From contig NZ_JAKRET010000001.1 in assembly GCF_022664395.1 (NCBI RefSeq), positions 372,001 through 436,000 of the forward strand: a stretch of DNA of 64,000 nucleotides, written 5' to 3'. The notes below the pieces were generated by a model that searched no databases, was not told the origin of the DNA, and was given only the letters and a program-made list of their open reading frames with translations. Below are positions 11,455 through 21,262 of this stretch, one piece after another. The stretch is from Sphingomonas lacusdianchii. GTDB taxonomy: Bacteria > Pseudomonadota > Alphaproteobacteria > Sphingomonadales > Sphingomonadaceae. A program made the translations under genes and the position numbers. Numbering within the stretch: position 1 is the first letter of the stretch; every line of letters starts with the position of its first letter.

Positions 11455-11455
<1 letters not shown>
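9440..11455 (-). CDS. nuoG: NADH-quinone oxidoreductase subunit G
   Basis: Large iron-sulfur subunit of the NADH-oxidising arm, 671 residues. The N-terminal ferredoxin domain has the [2Fe-2S] cysteines ([15 protein letters not shown]), followed by the His/Cys motif ([19 protein letters not shown]) and the [4Fe-4S] motif [10 protein letters not shown]. The rest is a molybdopterin-oxidoreductase-like domain without catalytic cofactor, as is normal. The ATG at 11455 shares a base with the nuoF stop. The reading frame stays open upstream into nuoF but that part does not look like protein. Confidence 0.96.
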
Positions 11456-12759
<1,304 letters not shown>

Positions 12760-12761
12760 CC

Positions 12762-12947
12762 TTATCGTCCCTTCCCGATCGCCTTCTCGGCGACAAAATA
12801 AACGGCAACCATTGCCGCGATCCCGATCGCGATGCCGAGCAGTTTCAGTGCGCCGACGAACAATTCGAGCGCGATCCACAACACGACGATCCCGACCAGC
12901 ACCGCGATCAACAGGCTGCCAAGCGCCCTCACGATGCCGTGCCCCAT
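12762..12947 (-). CDS. Small hydrophobic protein inside the nuo operon, unknown function
   Basis: A 61-residue protein of unknown function. Nearly its whole length is hydrophobic: a first segment around residues 8-27 ([20 protein letters not shown]) and a second around residues 33-53, with a basic C-terminus (EKAIGKGR), so it should be a two-helix membrane hairpin. Its ATG at 12947 lies within the last 19 bases of nuoE and its stop is two bases before nuoF, so it is almost certainly translated with complex I. It could be an assembly or accessory factor, but only its position suggests this. It does not resemble any of the 14 core subunits. Confidence 0.75.
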   Translation of the reverse strand: MGHGIVRALGSLLIAVLVGIVVLWIALELFVGALKLLGIAIGIAAMVAVYFVAEKAIGKGR

Positions 12948-13609
12948 TCGGGCCGGTAATCATGGTTGTCTGTCATCATGGCAACCAGATTGGTCGGCTC
13001 ACCGACCGGCTCGACCGTATGACGACCCGGTTCCTGCGTGCCGGGCTTCGGCGTTTCGCCCTTGCCCAATGCCTCAAGGATCACGGTCATGCGATCATAG
13101 TCGAGATCTTCGTAATTGTCGTCGTTGATCTGGACCATCGGCGCTGAGGCGCAATTGCCCATGCACTCGACCTCGGTCAGCGTGAACAGGCCGTCGGGCG
13201 TGGTCTTGCCCTTCACCAGCCCGCGGTTCTTGCACGCCGCAAACACGTCGTCCGAACCGCGTAGCATACACGGCGTCGTGCCGCAGACCTGCACATGATA
13301 GCGGCCGACCGGCGCGAGGTTGAACATCGTGTAGAAGGTCGCGACCTCGTACACCCGCATATAGGGAAGCCCGAGTTCGCGCGCGACGAATTCGATCACC
13401 GGCACCGGCAGCCAACCCTGGGTATGCGTCTCCGCCCCAACCTGCCGCTGGGCAAGATCGAGGAACGGGATGGTGCACGACTGCTGCCGTCCTTCGGGAT
13501 AGCGCGCGACGATCTCACGCGCCTTTTCGGCGTTCGCAGAATTCCATGCGAAGTTACCCCAGCGCGCGCGGACTTCCGCTTCGTCGGGGATGTTGGGGGC
13601 ATCGGCCAT
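12929..13609 (-). CDS. nuoE: NADH-quinone oxidoreductase subunit E
   Basis: Thioredoxin-fold subunit that holds the N1a [2Fe-2S] cluster. The 226-residue protein has the four ligand cysteines in [10 protein letters not shown] and, further on, [10 protein letters not shown]. The final 40 residues (from about [14 protein letters not shown]) are a proline-rich extension, common in alphaproteobacterial NuoE and absent in E. coli. The ATG at 13609 overlaps the stop of the NTF2-like gene by one base. Confidence 0.96.
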   Translation of the reverse strand: MADAPNIPDEAEVRARWGNFAWNSANAEKAREIVARYPEGRQQSCTIPFLDLAQRQVGAETHTQGWLPVPVIEFVARELGLPYMRVYEVATFYTMFNLAPVGRYHVQVCGTTPCMLRGSDDVFAACKNRGLVKGKTTPDGLFTLTEVECMGNCASAPMVQINDDNYEDLDYDRMTVILEALGKGETPKPGTQEPGRHTVEPVGEPTNLVAMMTDNHDYRPEWGTAS

Positions 13610-13941
13610 CAGCGAATAAACTCCACGCGGCTGACCTTGTCGCCGCTGAACGAATAGATGGTCATTACGTCGAACGGAGCGGCATTGGTCGAGCGTTGGA
13701 CTCTTTCGTGCAGCACGACACGATCGCCCAGTTCGAACGATTGCAGGATTTCCGCATGATTCTGCGGAAATTCGGCGAAGACCGCCGCCATCCCGCTTTC
13801 CACGCCGGCACGTCCGTCACGCACCACGTCGCCGCGATACTGCGCCTCGCAGCCGTCATCGGCGAAGAAAGCGGCATAACCCGCCGCATCGCGCGCATTG
13901 TAGCGCTCGATCATCGCCGTCACGGTGTCGAGACGGCTCAC
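13609..13941 (-). CDS. NTF2-like / SnoaL-like protein in the nuo operon
   Basis: A 110-residue protein with the features of the NTF2/SnoaL fold: an N-terminal helix ([26 protein letters not shown]), then alternating strands ending in [20 protein letters not shown]. The fold includes small-molecule isomerases, hydrolases and scaffolds, so no reaction can be assigned. The start is GTG at 13941. The gene overlaps nuoD by four bases at one end and nuoE by one base at the other, so it is tightly coupled to complex I expression. It is not one of the standard subunits. Confidence 0.8.
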   Translation of the reverse strand: MSRLDTVTAMIERYNARDAAGYAAFFADDGCEAQYRGDVVRDGRAGVESGMAAVFAEFPQNHAEILQSFELGDRVVLHERVQRSTNAAPFDVMTIYSFSGDKVSRVEFIR

Positions 13942-15161
13942 CGGTCACACTCCCCGAACACGATGTCCATCGCCCCCAGGATCGCGGTGATGTCGGCGAG
14001 CATATGCCCCTTCGACATGAAGTCCATCGCCTGGAGATGGCTGAACGCCGTCGGGCGGATCTTCACGCGGTACGGCTTGTTGCTGCCGTCCGATACCATG
14101 TAGATGCCGAACTCCCCCTTGGGGCTTTCGGTCGCCACATAGACCTCGCCGGCGGGCACATGATAGCCTTCGGTATACAGCTTGAAGTGATGGATCAGCG
14201 CTTCCATCGACTGCTTCATCTCGGCGCGCTTGGGCGGCACGACCTTGCGGTCGTCGCTGGCGATCGGACCCTCGGGCATCTGCGCCAGACACTGTTTCAT
14301 GATGCGGGCCGATTGCCACACTTCCTCGACGCGGACCATGAAGCGGTCATAGCAGTCGCCACGCGTGCCGACCGGAACGTCGAACTCGACGCGGTCATAG
14401 GCATCGTAGGGCTGCGCCTTGCGAATGTCCCACGGGATGCCCGCACCGCGGATCATCGGACCCGAGAAGCCCCAGCGCACCGCATCCTCGCGGCTGACGA
14501 TGGCGATATCGACGTTGCGCTGTTTGAAGATGCGGTTCTCCGCCACCAGGCTGATCGCATCCCCGAACAGGCGCGGCAGACGGGTGTCGAGCCATTCGGC
14601 GATGTCGGTCAGTAGCTTGAGCGGCACGTCCTGATGAACGCCACCCGGCCGCAGATAATTATGGTGCATCCGCGCGCCCGACATGCGCTCGAAAAAGCCC
14701 ATACAATCTTCGCGGATCTCGAACATCCACAGGTTCGGCGTCATCGCGCCGACATCCATCACGTGCGAACCGAGGTTCAGCATGTGATTGCAGATGCGCG
14801 TCAGCTCCGCAAAGAACACCCGCAGATACTGGGCGCGCAACGGCACTTCGATATCGAGCAACTTCTCGACCGCCAGCACATAGCTATGCTCCATGCACAG
14901 CGGCGAGCAGTAATCGAGCCGATCCATATACGGCAGCGCCTGCGCGTACGTCTTGTACTCGATCAGCTTCTCGGTGCCGCGATGCAACAGGCCGACATGC
15001 GGATCGATGCGTTCGATGATCTCGCCGTCCAGTTCGGTGACAAGGCGCAACACGCCGTGCGCGGCCGGGTGCTGCGGGCCGAAATTGATCGTATAGTTCT
15101 GGATCTCGACATCGCCCGGTGTCGGGTTCGCGGCGTCGATCTGAGGATCGTAATCGGCCAT
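13938..15161 (-). CDS. nuoD: NADH-quinone oxidoreductase subunit D
   Basis: 49-kDa-type subunit related to hydrogenase large subunits; forms the quinone cavity with NuoB and NuoH. About 407 residues. The N-terminal loop [15 protein letters not shown] contains the quinone-contacting histidines, and the C-terminus ends in DIVFGECDR as in the family. ATG at 15161 shares a base with the nuoC stop; an in-frame GTG one codon earlier is possible. NuoC and NuoD are separate proteins here, unlike the fused form of E. coli. Confidence 0.96.
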   Translation of the reverse strand: MADYDPQIDAANPTPGDVEIQNYTINFGPQHPAAHGVLRLVTELDGEIIERIDPHVGLLHRGTEKLIEYKTYAQALPYMDRLDYCSPLCMEHSYVLAVEKLLDIEVPLRAQYLRVFFAELTRICNHMLNLGSHVMDVGAMTPNLWMFEIREDCMGFFERMSGARMHHNYLRPGGVHQDVPLKLLTDIAEWLDTRLPRLFGDAISLVAENRIFKQRNVDIAIVSREDAVRWGFSGPMIRGAGIPWDIRKAQPYDAYDRVEFDVPVGTRGDCYDRFMVRVEEVWQSARIMKQCLAQMPEGPIASDDRKVVPPKRAEMKQSMEALIHHFKLYTEGYHVPAGEVYVATESPKGEFGIYMVSDGSNKPYRVKIRPTAFSHLQAMDFMSKGHMLADITAILGAMDIVFGECDR

Positions 15162-16018
15162 CACTTGTTCTCCGCCGACGAAGCCTTCGCATCGGGCGAG
15201 GGCACGTCGGGATCAACCGGCTTCTCATGCGACAGGTTGCCGGGGTGCGGCTTGCCCGCGCCGGTCTGTCCGGTGTGTTCGGTCGTCTTCACCTCGGGCG
15301 CGTTCGGTTCGGCCTTCTTTTCCGAATCATGCGCGCGGGTGACCTGATCGGCAGTCACCGGCGACTGCGCACCCGGTGCCTGTCCCGCAGCGGGCTTGGG
15401 CTGCGCGGCCTTCTCGTCACCCGGCAGGACATATTCGGCGCCTTCCCAGGGGCTCATGAAATCGAAGGTGCGGAAATCCTGCGCCAGCTTGACCGGTTCG
15501 TAAACGACGCGCTTGGCTTCTTCCGAATAGCGCATCTCGACATAGCCGGTCAGCGGGAAGTCCTTGCGCAGCGGATGGCCGCGAAAGCCATAGTCGGTCA
15601 GGATGCGCCGCAGGTCGGCATTGCCGGTGAACAGCACGCCGTACATGTCGTACACCTCGCGCTCGAGCCAGCCGGCATTGTACCAGATGCCCGTCACCGA
15701 CGGCACCGGCCGTTCCTCATCGGTCGTCACGCGCACGCGGATGCGATGGTTCCGGGTCATCGACAGCAGATGATAGACGACGTCGAACCGCTCGGGCCGC
15801 TCGGGATAGTCGACGCCGGCAATTTCCGCCAACATCTCATACTTCAGGCCCGGTGTGTCGCGCAGCGCCTCCATCGCGATGACCAGACGGTCGCGATCGA
15901 CGGTCAGCGAAACCTCGCCGACCTTGTCCTGCGCATCGAGCAGCATGTCGCCCAGCGCAGCAGTCGCCACATCAATGATGCCGTCATTCGTGGCGTAACG
16001 GGGTGCGGGCGCCCTCAC
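15161..16018 (-). CDS. nuoC: NADH-quinone oxidoreductase subunit C with a long charged tail
   Basis: 30-kDa subunit of complex I. Conserved sequence runs from the start to about residue 200 and includes [33 protein letters not shown] and the [16 protein letters not shown] segment. The last 85 residues or so are low-complexity, rich in Ala, Pro, Lys and Glu ([13 protein letters not shown] and onward), and look disordered. The GTG at 16018 is chosen because it overlaps the nuoB stop and gives a sensible N-terminus; the frame is open further upstream but that part lies inside nuoB. Confidence 0.93.
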   Translation of the reverse strand: MRAPAPRYATNDGIIDVATAALGDMLLDAQDKVGEVSLTVDRDRLVIAMEALRDTPGLKYEMLAEIAGVDYPERPERFDVVYHLLSMTRNHRIRVRVTTDEERPVPSVTGIWYNAGWLEREVYDMYGVLFTGNADLRRILTDYGFRGHPLRKDFPLTGYVEMRYSEEAKRVVYEPVKLAQDFRTFDFMSPWEGAEYVLPGDEKAAQPKPAAGQAPGAQSPVTADQVTRAHDSEKKAEPNAPEVKTTEHTGQTGAGKPHPGNLSHEKPVDPDVPSPDAKASSAENK

Positions 16019-16584
16019 CGTTCGATGCTCCCCGAACGGCGAATCTTCCGCTGCAACTGCATCACGCCATAGAGCAAGGCTTCGGCGGTTGGCGGGCAAC
16101 CCGGGACATAGATGTCGACCGGCACCACGCGATCGCAACCACGCACGACGCTGTAGCTATAATGATAATAGCCGCCGCCATTGGCGCAGCTGCCCATCGA
16201 GATGACGTATTTCGGTTCCGACATCTGATCGTACACGCGACGCAGCGCCGGGGCCATCTTGTTGCACAGCGTGCCGGCGACGATCATCACGTCCGACTGG
16301 CGCGGGGAGGCGCGCGGGGCGGCACCGAAACGCTCCATGTCGTAGCGCGGCATGTTGACGTGGATCATCTCGACTGCGCAGCAGGCGAGCCCGAAGGTCA
16401 TCCACCACAGCGAACCGGTCCGCGCCCATTGGAACAGGTCTTCGGTCGAGGTGACCAGAAAGCCCTTGTCGGTCAGTTCGCCGTTCAGGTCGTTGAAGAA
16501 GCCCTGATCGGGCGCCTGTACCGGCACGCCGGCGGCGTTACCCGCGCCGAATCCGTGCGGCGGCGTCGTGAGTTCTACTCCCAT
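16015..16584 (-). CDS. nuoB: NADH-quinone oxidoreductase subunit B
   Basis: Holds the terminal N2 [4Fe-4S] cluster that reduces quinone. The 189-residue protein has the tandem cysteines in GLACCAVEM, followed by GSCANGGG and [14 protein letters not shown], which complete the ligand set. The ATG at 16584 ([11 protein letters not shown]) overlaps nuoA by ten bases. The first 35 residues before the conserved core are variable in the family. Confidence 0.96.
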   Translation of the reverse strand: MGVELTTPPHGFGAGNAAGVPVQAPDQGFFNDLNGELTDKGFLVTSTEDLFQWARTGSLWWMTFGLACCAVEMIHVNMPRYDMERFGAAPRASPRQSDVMIVAGTLCNKMAPALRRVYDQMSEPKYVISMGSCANGGGYYHYSYSVVRGCDRVVPVDIYVPGCPPTAEALLYGVMQLQRKIRRSGSIER

Positions 16585-16949
16585 TCGAGAGCTCCCATCT
16601 TCCAAGCATATACAAGACCCAGCGCCAGTTCGCCGATGAACACCATCATCGACACCCACGCGGTCCAGCCAAGGTCGAACACCGAGACTGCCCAAGGATA
16701 TAGGAACGCCGCTTCGAGGTCGAAGATGATGAACAGGATCGCGACCAGATAGAAACGCACGTCATACTGGCTGCGCGAATCCTCGAACGCGGGGAAACCG
16801 CATTCATATTCGGTCAGCTTTTCCGGCGTCGGCTTGTACGAACCGGTGAAACGCGATGCCACCATCGGCAGCACGACGAACGCCGTCGACAGCACCAGGG
16901 CTATCCCCAGGAACATCAGGATCGGCAGATATTGCGACAGGTCGACCAA
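16575..16949 (-). CDS. nuoA: NADH-quinone oxidoreductase subunit A
   Basis: First gene of the complex I operon; a three-helix membrane subunit of 124 residues. Conserved segments are [17 protein letters not shown] (the family's Cys-containing loop) and [23 protein letters not shown]. The start is taken as TTG at 16949 ([13 protein letters not shown]), with a GAGAGA ribosome site about eight bases upstream; no closer ATG or GTG would keep the first helix. The promoter of the operon should lie in the 206 bases between here and the suhB end, but no clear -35/-10 pair was identified. Confidence 0.92.
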   Translation of the reverse strand: MVDLSQYLPILMFLGIALVLSTAFVVLPMVASRFTGSYKPTPEKLTEYECGFPAFEDSRSQYDVRFYLVAILFIIFDLEAAFLYPWAVSVFDLGWTAWVSMMVFIGELALGLVYAWKMGALEWE

Positions 16950-17120
16950 GGCAGGGTCTCTCGCGGTTGCGGTATGAATGGAGCCGGCTTTAGGCCGATG
17001 CCGCGGGGGCATCAAGGGCGGAACAGGATAAGAATCACTCTCAATTCCGCCAGCGCCGGGCATGTGCAACGGCGGACCTCTGCACGATCGTCGCGCAAAG
17101 GCCCTGCCGTGGTATTTTCC

Positions 17121-17140
17121 GCCGGGCCAACCAGCCCGGC
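17121..17140. repeat. Short perfect hairpin between suhB and nuoA
   Basis: Seven-base arms GCCGGGC and GCCCGGC with a six-base loop. It is 16 bases after the suhB stop on the minus strand and upstream of the nuo operon. It may end suhB transcription, but there is no T-run on either strand, so a standard intrinsic terminator is not supported. Confidence 0.5.
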
Positions 17141-17155
17141 GCGATGCTTATCGGA

Positions 17156-17971
17156 TCAGCGCAGCGCGCCGGCGACCAGCTTGTGCAGACGGGTCTGCAT
17201 CTGTTCGTTGCTGGCCAGCACCTCACCCTTTTCATAGGCGCGGTCGGCGCCGCGATAGTCGGTGACGAAGCCGCCGGCTTCCTTCACCAGCAACATGCCC
17301 GCCGCGATATCCCACTTCTTCAGGCCCGATTCCCAGAAGCCGTCGAACCGGCCGGCTGCGACATAGGCGAGATCGAGGGCCGCCGAACCGAAGCGGCGGA
17401 TGCCGGCAACCTCGGGCGCGACCGCGCCGAAGATGCGGGTCCACTCGCTAAAGTTGCCGTGACCGAGGAATGGAATGCCGGTCGCGATCAGCGCTTCCGA
17501 TAGATCGCGCCGTGACGACACGCGCAGCCGCTGGCCCTGCAACCACGCGCCCCGGCCCTTTTCGGCCCAGAAGCCTTCGTCGGTGATCGGATTATACACC
17601 ATCGCGGTCGTGATCTCGGGCTTGCCGCCGACGCCGTTCCGTTCCTCGACCGCGACCGAGATCGAGAAATGCGGGATGCCGTGGAGGAAGTTGGTCGTGC
17701 CGTCGAGCGGATCGACGATCCAGCGCGGCTTGGTCGGATCGCCGGCGATCTCGCCACCTTCCTCCAGCAACATGCCCCAGTCGGGACGCGCCTTGCGCAG
17801 TTCCTCAACCAGCGTTTCCTCGGCGCGCTTGTCGGCCATCGACACGAAGTCGGCCGGCCCCTTGCGGCTGACCTGCAGATGCTGGACCTCGCCGAAGTCG
17901 CGGCGCAGGCGCGGGCCGGTCTTGCGGACGGCGCGTTCGAGGACGGTGATGAGGCCGGACTGGGCGGACAT
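17156..17971 (-). CDS. suhB: Inositol-1-monophosphatase family protein
   Basis: Mg-dependent phosphatase of the inositol monophosphatase/FIG superfamily; in bacteria SuhB can also join the rRNA antitermination complex. 271 residues. The metal site residues are visible: Glu in LLEEGGEIAGD near residue 80, the DPLDGTTNF motif near residue 90, and the C-terminal WDIAAGMLLVKEAGG near residue 215. It is 126 bases downstream of efp on the same strand. The substrate cannot be fixed from sequence. Confidence 0.93.
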   Translation of the reverse strand: MSAQSGLITVLERAVRKTGPRLRRDFGEVQHLQVSRKGPADFVSMADKRAEETLVEELRKARPDWGMLLEEGGEIAGDPTKPRWIVDPLDGTTNFLHGIPHFSISVAVEERNGVGGKPEITTAMVYNPITDEGFWAEKGRGAWLQGQRLRVSSRRDLSEALIATGIPFLGHGNFSEWTRIFGAVAPEVAGIRRFGSAALDLAYVAAGRFDGFWESGLKKWDIAAGMLLVKEAGGFVTDYRGADRAYEKGEVLASNEQMQTRLHKLVAGALR

Positions 17972-18001
17972 GTTGGACTTCCTATGACTTCATTGCAGCG
18001 A

Positions 18002-18097
18002 CACGGGCAAAGCCCGTGCCGTCGGTCGCAGCTACGCGCGCCGGCCGAGCCGGCGGCCTGGCGAAATAGCGTTCGCTATTTCGTCCGGCCGCTCGGC
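18002..18097. repeat. Repeat-like pair of hairpins in the efp-suhB gap
   Basis: Two strong inverted repeats fill most of this 126-base gap. The first (18002-18018) is CACGGGC-AAA-GCCCGTG. The second (18044-18097) has an outer stem GCCGAGC/GCTCGGC and GGCC/GGCC, with an inner perfect stem CGAAATAGCG/CGCTATTTCG and a two-base loop. It starts directly after the efp stop on the minus strand. It could be a transcript-end stabiliser or a member of a REP-like family; there is no T-run. Confidence 0.65.
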
Positions 18098-18661
18098 TTA
18101 ATCCGCCCGCCGGACGTAGGTCTGCTCATACACATCGACCACAATGCGCGTCCCCGAAGCGATATGCGGCGGGACCATTACGCGGACGCCGTTGTCGAGC
18201 ATGGCGGGCTTGTACGACGACGACGCCGTCTGGCCCTTCACCACCGCATCGGCCTCGACGATCGTCGCCTCGATCGTGTCGGGCAACTGGACGCTGATCG
18301 CTTCGTCTTCATAGAGTTCCATGACGACGTCCATGCCGTCCTGCAGGAAGGCGGCGGCATCGCCCAGCAGGTCGCGCGGCAGCGATACCTGGTCGTAGGT
18401 TTCCTTGTCCATGAACACCAGCATGTCGCCTTCGGGATACAGGAACTGGAAGTCCTTGGTATCCAGCCGGATGCGCTCGACCGTCTCGGCCGAGCGGAAG
18501 CGGACATTGTTCTTGCGGCCGTCGCGCAGGTTCTTCATCTCGACCTGCATATAGGCGCCGCCCTTGCCCGGCTGCGTATGCTGGATCTTGACCGCGCGCC
18601 AGATGCCGCCTTCATATTCGATGATGTTGCCGGGGCGAATGTCGACGCCGCTGATCTTCAT
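18098..18661 (-). CDS. efp: Elongation factor P
   Basis: Relieves ribosome stalling at polyproline stretches. The protein has 187 residues with three beta-barrel domains: a KOW-like N-domain, then two OB-type domains ending in the conserved [17 protein letters not shown]. The tip loop [10 protein letters not shown] puts lysine at position 33, the site that is beta-lysylated in bacteria using EpmA; no modification genes are seen nearby. It is preceded by the M23 peptidase gene (38-base gap). Confidence 0.97.
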   Translation of the reverse strand: MKISGVDIRPGNIIEYEGGIWRAVKIQHTQPGKGGAYMQVEMKNLRDGRKNNVRFRSAETVERIRLDTKDFQFLYPEGDMLVFMDKETYDQVSLPRDLLGDAAAFLQDGMDVVMELYEDEAISVQLPDTIEATIVEADAVVKGQTASSSYKPAMLDNGVRVMVPPHIASGTRIVVDVYEQTYVRRAD

Positions 18662-18699
18662 GACGAACTATACCTGTTGGAAAGAGCGAAGCTGCGCCC

Positions 18700-19284
18700 T
18701 TACCGCTCCGCCCGGCCGCGGGCAAGCAGCGGATAGGGGTCAATCGCCCGCCCCTGATGCCATGCCTCGTCGGGTAGCAGCCGTTCGATCCCGAAATGGA
18801 GATGGGTGTTGCCGGCGCCGGCATTGCCGGTGTCGCCGACCCGGCCGATCGGATCGCCCGCCTGCACCCGGCCCCCTTCGCGCAGACCGGGCGCATAGCC
18901 GGCGAGGTGGGCGTAGTAATAGGACAGCCGCCGGTCGGGCGCGCGGACATAGGCGGTGATCCCGCCGCCGCCGTCGCTGTAGAACAGTTTTTCGACCACC
19001 CCGTCCGCCGCTGCGACGACCGGCGTGCCGCCCGGTGCCATGATGTCGGTTCCGGTATGGCCGCGCGATCCACCGCCGCGGCTGTCGCCCCAGCTATCGC
19101 GGATATCGGACCAGCGCGCGCCCTGTACCGGCATTACCAGTCCGCCCGCCGCAAGCTGTTCGGCCGGGCGCACCTGCTGCGCGGATCGGCGTGGTGCTGC
19201 CGATCCGCCGAAGTCGACCAGCCAGGCCGCCAGTGCGCCGATCACCGCGAACAGGCCGAGAAAGGTCCAGCCGATCCGGTTCAT
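18700..19284 (-). CDS. M23 family (LytM-type) metallopeptidase
   Basis: Probable periplasmic or inner-membrane-anchored peptidoglycan endopeptidase. 194 residues with an N-terminal membrane segment (GWTFLGLFAVIGALAAWLV). The zinc-site residues are present: HTGTD near residue 75 and HLHFG near residue 160, and the central YYYAHLAG gives a further His. All ligands needed for activity appear intact, unlike many degenerate LytM proteins. It lies between the L,D-transpeptidase gene (10-base gap) and efp, suggesting a joint role in wall remodelling. Confidence 0.9.
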   Translation of the reverse strand: MNRIGWTFLGLFAVIGALAAWLVDFGGSAAPRRSAQQVRPAEQLAAGGLVMPVQGARWSDIRDSWGDSRGGGSRGHTGTDIMAPGGTPVVAAADGVVEKLFYSDGGGGITAYVRAPDRRLSYYYAHLAGYAPGLREGGRVQAGDPIGRVGDTGNAGAGNTHLHFGIERLLPDEAWHQGRAIDPYPLLARGRAER

Positions 19285-19294
19285 CGCCCCTGCC

Positions 19295-20290
19295 CTATGG
19301 CTGGAAGATCGCCGGCGTGCCCGGCTTGACCATCAGCGACAGGCGGGCGGCGTCCCAGTTGGTCAGGCGGATGCAGCCATTGCTTTCGGTCTTGCCGATA
19401 TTCTCCGGCTCGGGCGTGCCGTGGACGCCGTAATGCTCCTTTGACAGATCGATCCAGACGACGCCGACCGGATTGTTCGGGCCTGGCGGCACGATCTCCT
19501 TGCTGTCCGACTTGTCGGCATGGCGCAGGATCGCGGGATTATATTGCCAGTCGGGATTGGGGGCGACGCCCTGTATCGTCCATTTGCCGATCGGCAGGGG
19601 ATCGTGCGACGAACCCATCGTCGCCGGGAACTGGGCGAGGATGCGGTCGCCGGCATAGGCGCGCAGCCAGCCCTCCGACTTGTCGACCACGACCCGGTCG
19701 GCCTGCTGCTGATTCGCATCAATGTTCAGATTGGCCAGCGTCTGACGATATTCGGGCGACCAGGTATCGGCATAGCTGCGCGATGCGGGCAGGACGTTGG
19801 GGAAGACGACGCGGGTGCCGGGGCTGAGCATCGTCTCGCGACTGTTCAGCGCGACCAGCGTGGCGGGCGTGGTGTGGAACATCTCCGCCAGCTTTTCGAG
19901 CGGCGAGCGATAGCCGATCACCGTCAGCTTCGCCTGTTCGGCATAATCCTTCGGAATCGGGTTGGTGTAAGGCCCGGCGAGCGCGCGGTCGGACAGGGTC
20001 AGCGTCACGGTAGCCGGGCGCATGTTGGGATTGAGCGCGCGGACGGTCGCCGGGTCGAGCTTGCCGGTGACGGGCAGGTCGCGCGCCGACTGGAACCCGC
20101 GCAACGCCTTGGCGAAGGCGGGGCTGTCGCGACCGTCGATCACCCCGACGGTGAAGCCATGGCGATCGAGCAGCACCTGCGCATGCAGGACATTCCGGTC
20201 GATCGCCGGCAGCGTCTGTGGTGCGGGCGCGGGCGCCTGTGCCATCGCCGCGCCACCCAACAGAATCGCCGCCCATGCCAGTCGCTTCAT
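19295..20290 (-). CDS. L,D-transpeptidase (YkuD/ErfK family)
   Basis: Periplasmic enzyme expected to make 3-3 peptidoglycan cross-links or attach proteins to the wall. 331 residues. It has a signal peptide (MKRLAWAAILLGGAAMAQA), an N-terminal peptidoglycan-binding region near residues 35-85 and a LysM-like stretch near residues 125-165. The catalytic domain ends in HYGVHGTPEPENIGKTESNG followed by CIRL; the cysteine is the nucleophile. The ATG at 20290 has a strong GAGGAGG site. Same operon as the M23 peptidase. Confidence 0.92.
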   Translation of the reverse strand: MKRLAWAAILLGGAAMAQAPAPAPQTLPAIDRNVLHAQVLLDRHGFTVGVIDGRDSPAFAKALRGFQSARDLPVTGKLDPATVRALNPNMRPATVTLTLSDRALAGPYTNPIPKDYAEQAKLTVIGYRSPLEKLAEMFHTTPATLVALNSRETMLSPGTRVVFPNVLPASRSYADTWSPEYRQTLANLNIDANQQQADRVVVDKSEGWLRAYAGDRILAQFPATMGSSHDPLPIGKWTIQGVAPNPDWQYNPAILRHADKSDSKEIVPPGPNNPVGVVWIDLSKEHYGVHGTPEPENIGKTESNGCIRLTNWDAARLSLMVKPGTPAIFQP

Positions 20291-20348
20291 GACCCCTCCT
20301 CGAATTCGTTGAGGCTGGATAACGAACGGCCGGCAAAGACGTTTCCGA

Positions 20349-21032
20349 CTATCCGAGCACTTCCGCAAAGGCGCGGACGGCGGCGGCTTCGTCGCCGTTC
20401 CACACCGCACCCGATACCGCGAGGAAGTCGGCACCGGCTGCGATGAGCGGCGCGGCATTGGCGGGCGTGATGCCGCCGATCGCGACGCAGGGCAGTTCGA
20501 ACACGGCCGACCACCATGACAGGATCACCGGTTCAGGAACGTGGCGCACTTCCTTGGTGGTGGTGGGATAGAAGGCACCGAAGGCGACATAATCGGCCCC
20601 GGCCTCCCCCGCTTCCATGGCAAGGTGACGGCTGTCGTGCGCGGTCACGCCGATCTGGGCGTTCGGACCGAGCACGTCGCGCGCCTCGCGCGGGTCACCA
20701 TCCTCCTGCCCGAGATGGACGCCATCGGCGCCGAGCCGCTTGGCAAGGCTGATGCTGTCATTGACGAGGAAGGCGACGTCGCGGTCGGCGCAGATGCGCT
20801 GGAGCGGTTCGGCCAGACGCGCGGCGGCGTGCTGGTCGACGTCCTTCACCCGGAACTGGAAAGCGGCGACGGGGCCGGCATCGAGCGCGCGGGCAAGGCG
20901 GTCGGGGAAGGTCCCGGTCACGTCGAGCGGCGAGATCAGATAGAGCTGGCACGGCGGACGGCGCACGTCGCGGACGAACTGCTTCGCGAAATCGGGGGAC
21001 AGCGGGCCGAGCGGATCTTCGTCGAGGGTCAT
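20349..21032 (-). CDS. thiE: Thiamine phosphate synthase
   Basis: Joins the thiazole and pyrimidine moieties of vitamin B1. The protein has about 227 residues in a TIM-barrel fold: FLVNDSISLAKRLGADGVHL near the middle carries the phosphate/Mg site, with GADYVAFGAFYPTTTK and AIGGITPAN following. The ATG at 21032 has a GGGAGGG ribosome site. It lies with ldt and fba, but no other thiamine genes are near. The thiamine product serves transketolase in the same cluster. No TPP riboswitch is seen upstream. Confidence 0.93.
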   Translation of the reverse strand: MTLDEDPLGPLSPDFAKQFVRDVRRPPCQLYLISPLDVTGTFPDRLARALDAGPVAAFQFRVKDVDQHAAARLAEPLQRICADRDVAFLVNDSISLAKRLGADGVHLGQEDGDPREARDVLGPNAQIGVTAHDSRHLAMEAGEAGADYVAFGAFYPTTTKEVRHVPEPVILSWWSAVFELPCVAIGGITPANAAPLIAAGADFLAVSGAVWNGDEAAAVRAFAEVLG

Positions 21033-21080
21033 GGACCCTCCCTGCCCCAGTGCAGCGGTCGGTGGAAGGGTGTGCGGACC

Positions 21081-21262
21081 CCAAAGTTCACTAAGTTCAC
21101 ACTTGCCGCGTTTTTGCACGCACAGTTGCGAGTGACTGGCAGCTCGTCGACCCGAGGAGGACGAACTCCTCTGCCGCCGGCTTCACCCACCAATGACAAA
21201 AAGCACCGGACGCGCAAACGCCCGATGCCCTTTTGCCATGCCCCGCAGGCGGTAGGAAAGCG
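21081..21262. repeat. Dispersed repeat, copy A, between thiE and fba
   Basis: This gap starts with CCAAAGTTCACTAAGTTCAC followed by ACTTGCC (21081-21107) and ends with GTAGGAAAGCG (21252-21262), directly at the fba stop codon. The same two boundary sequences occur in the same order at 50800-50826 (26 of 27 bases alike) and 50916-50926. The tandem AAGTTCAC units and shared outer ends suggest one repeat family with a variable middle. No gene was found in it. Confidence 0.6.

Noticed and set aside
17121..17140. Intrinsic terminator for suhB
   Set aside because: The stem is perfect but neither strand has a following T-run, so it is listed only as a hairpin.
20349..21262. TPP riboswitch upstream of thiE
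   Set aside because: The leader does not show the conserved CTGAGA and ACCTGA-type words of a THI element; the thiE start has only a ribosome site.
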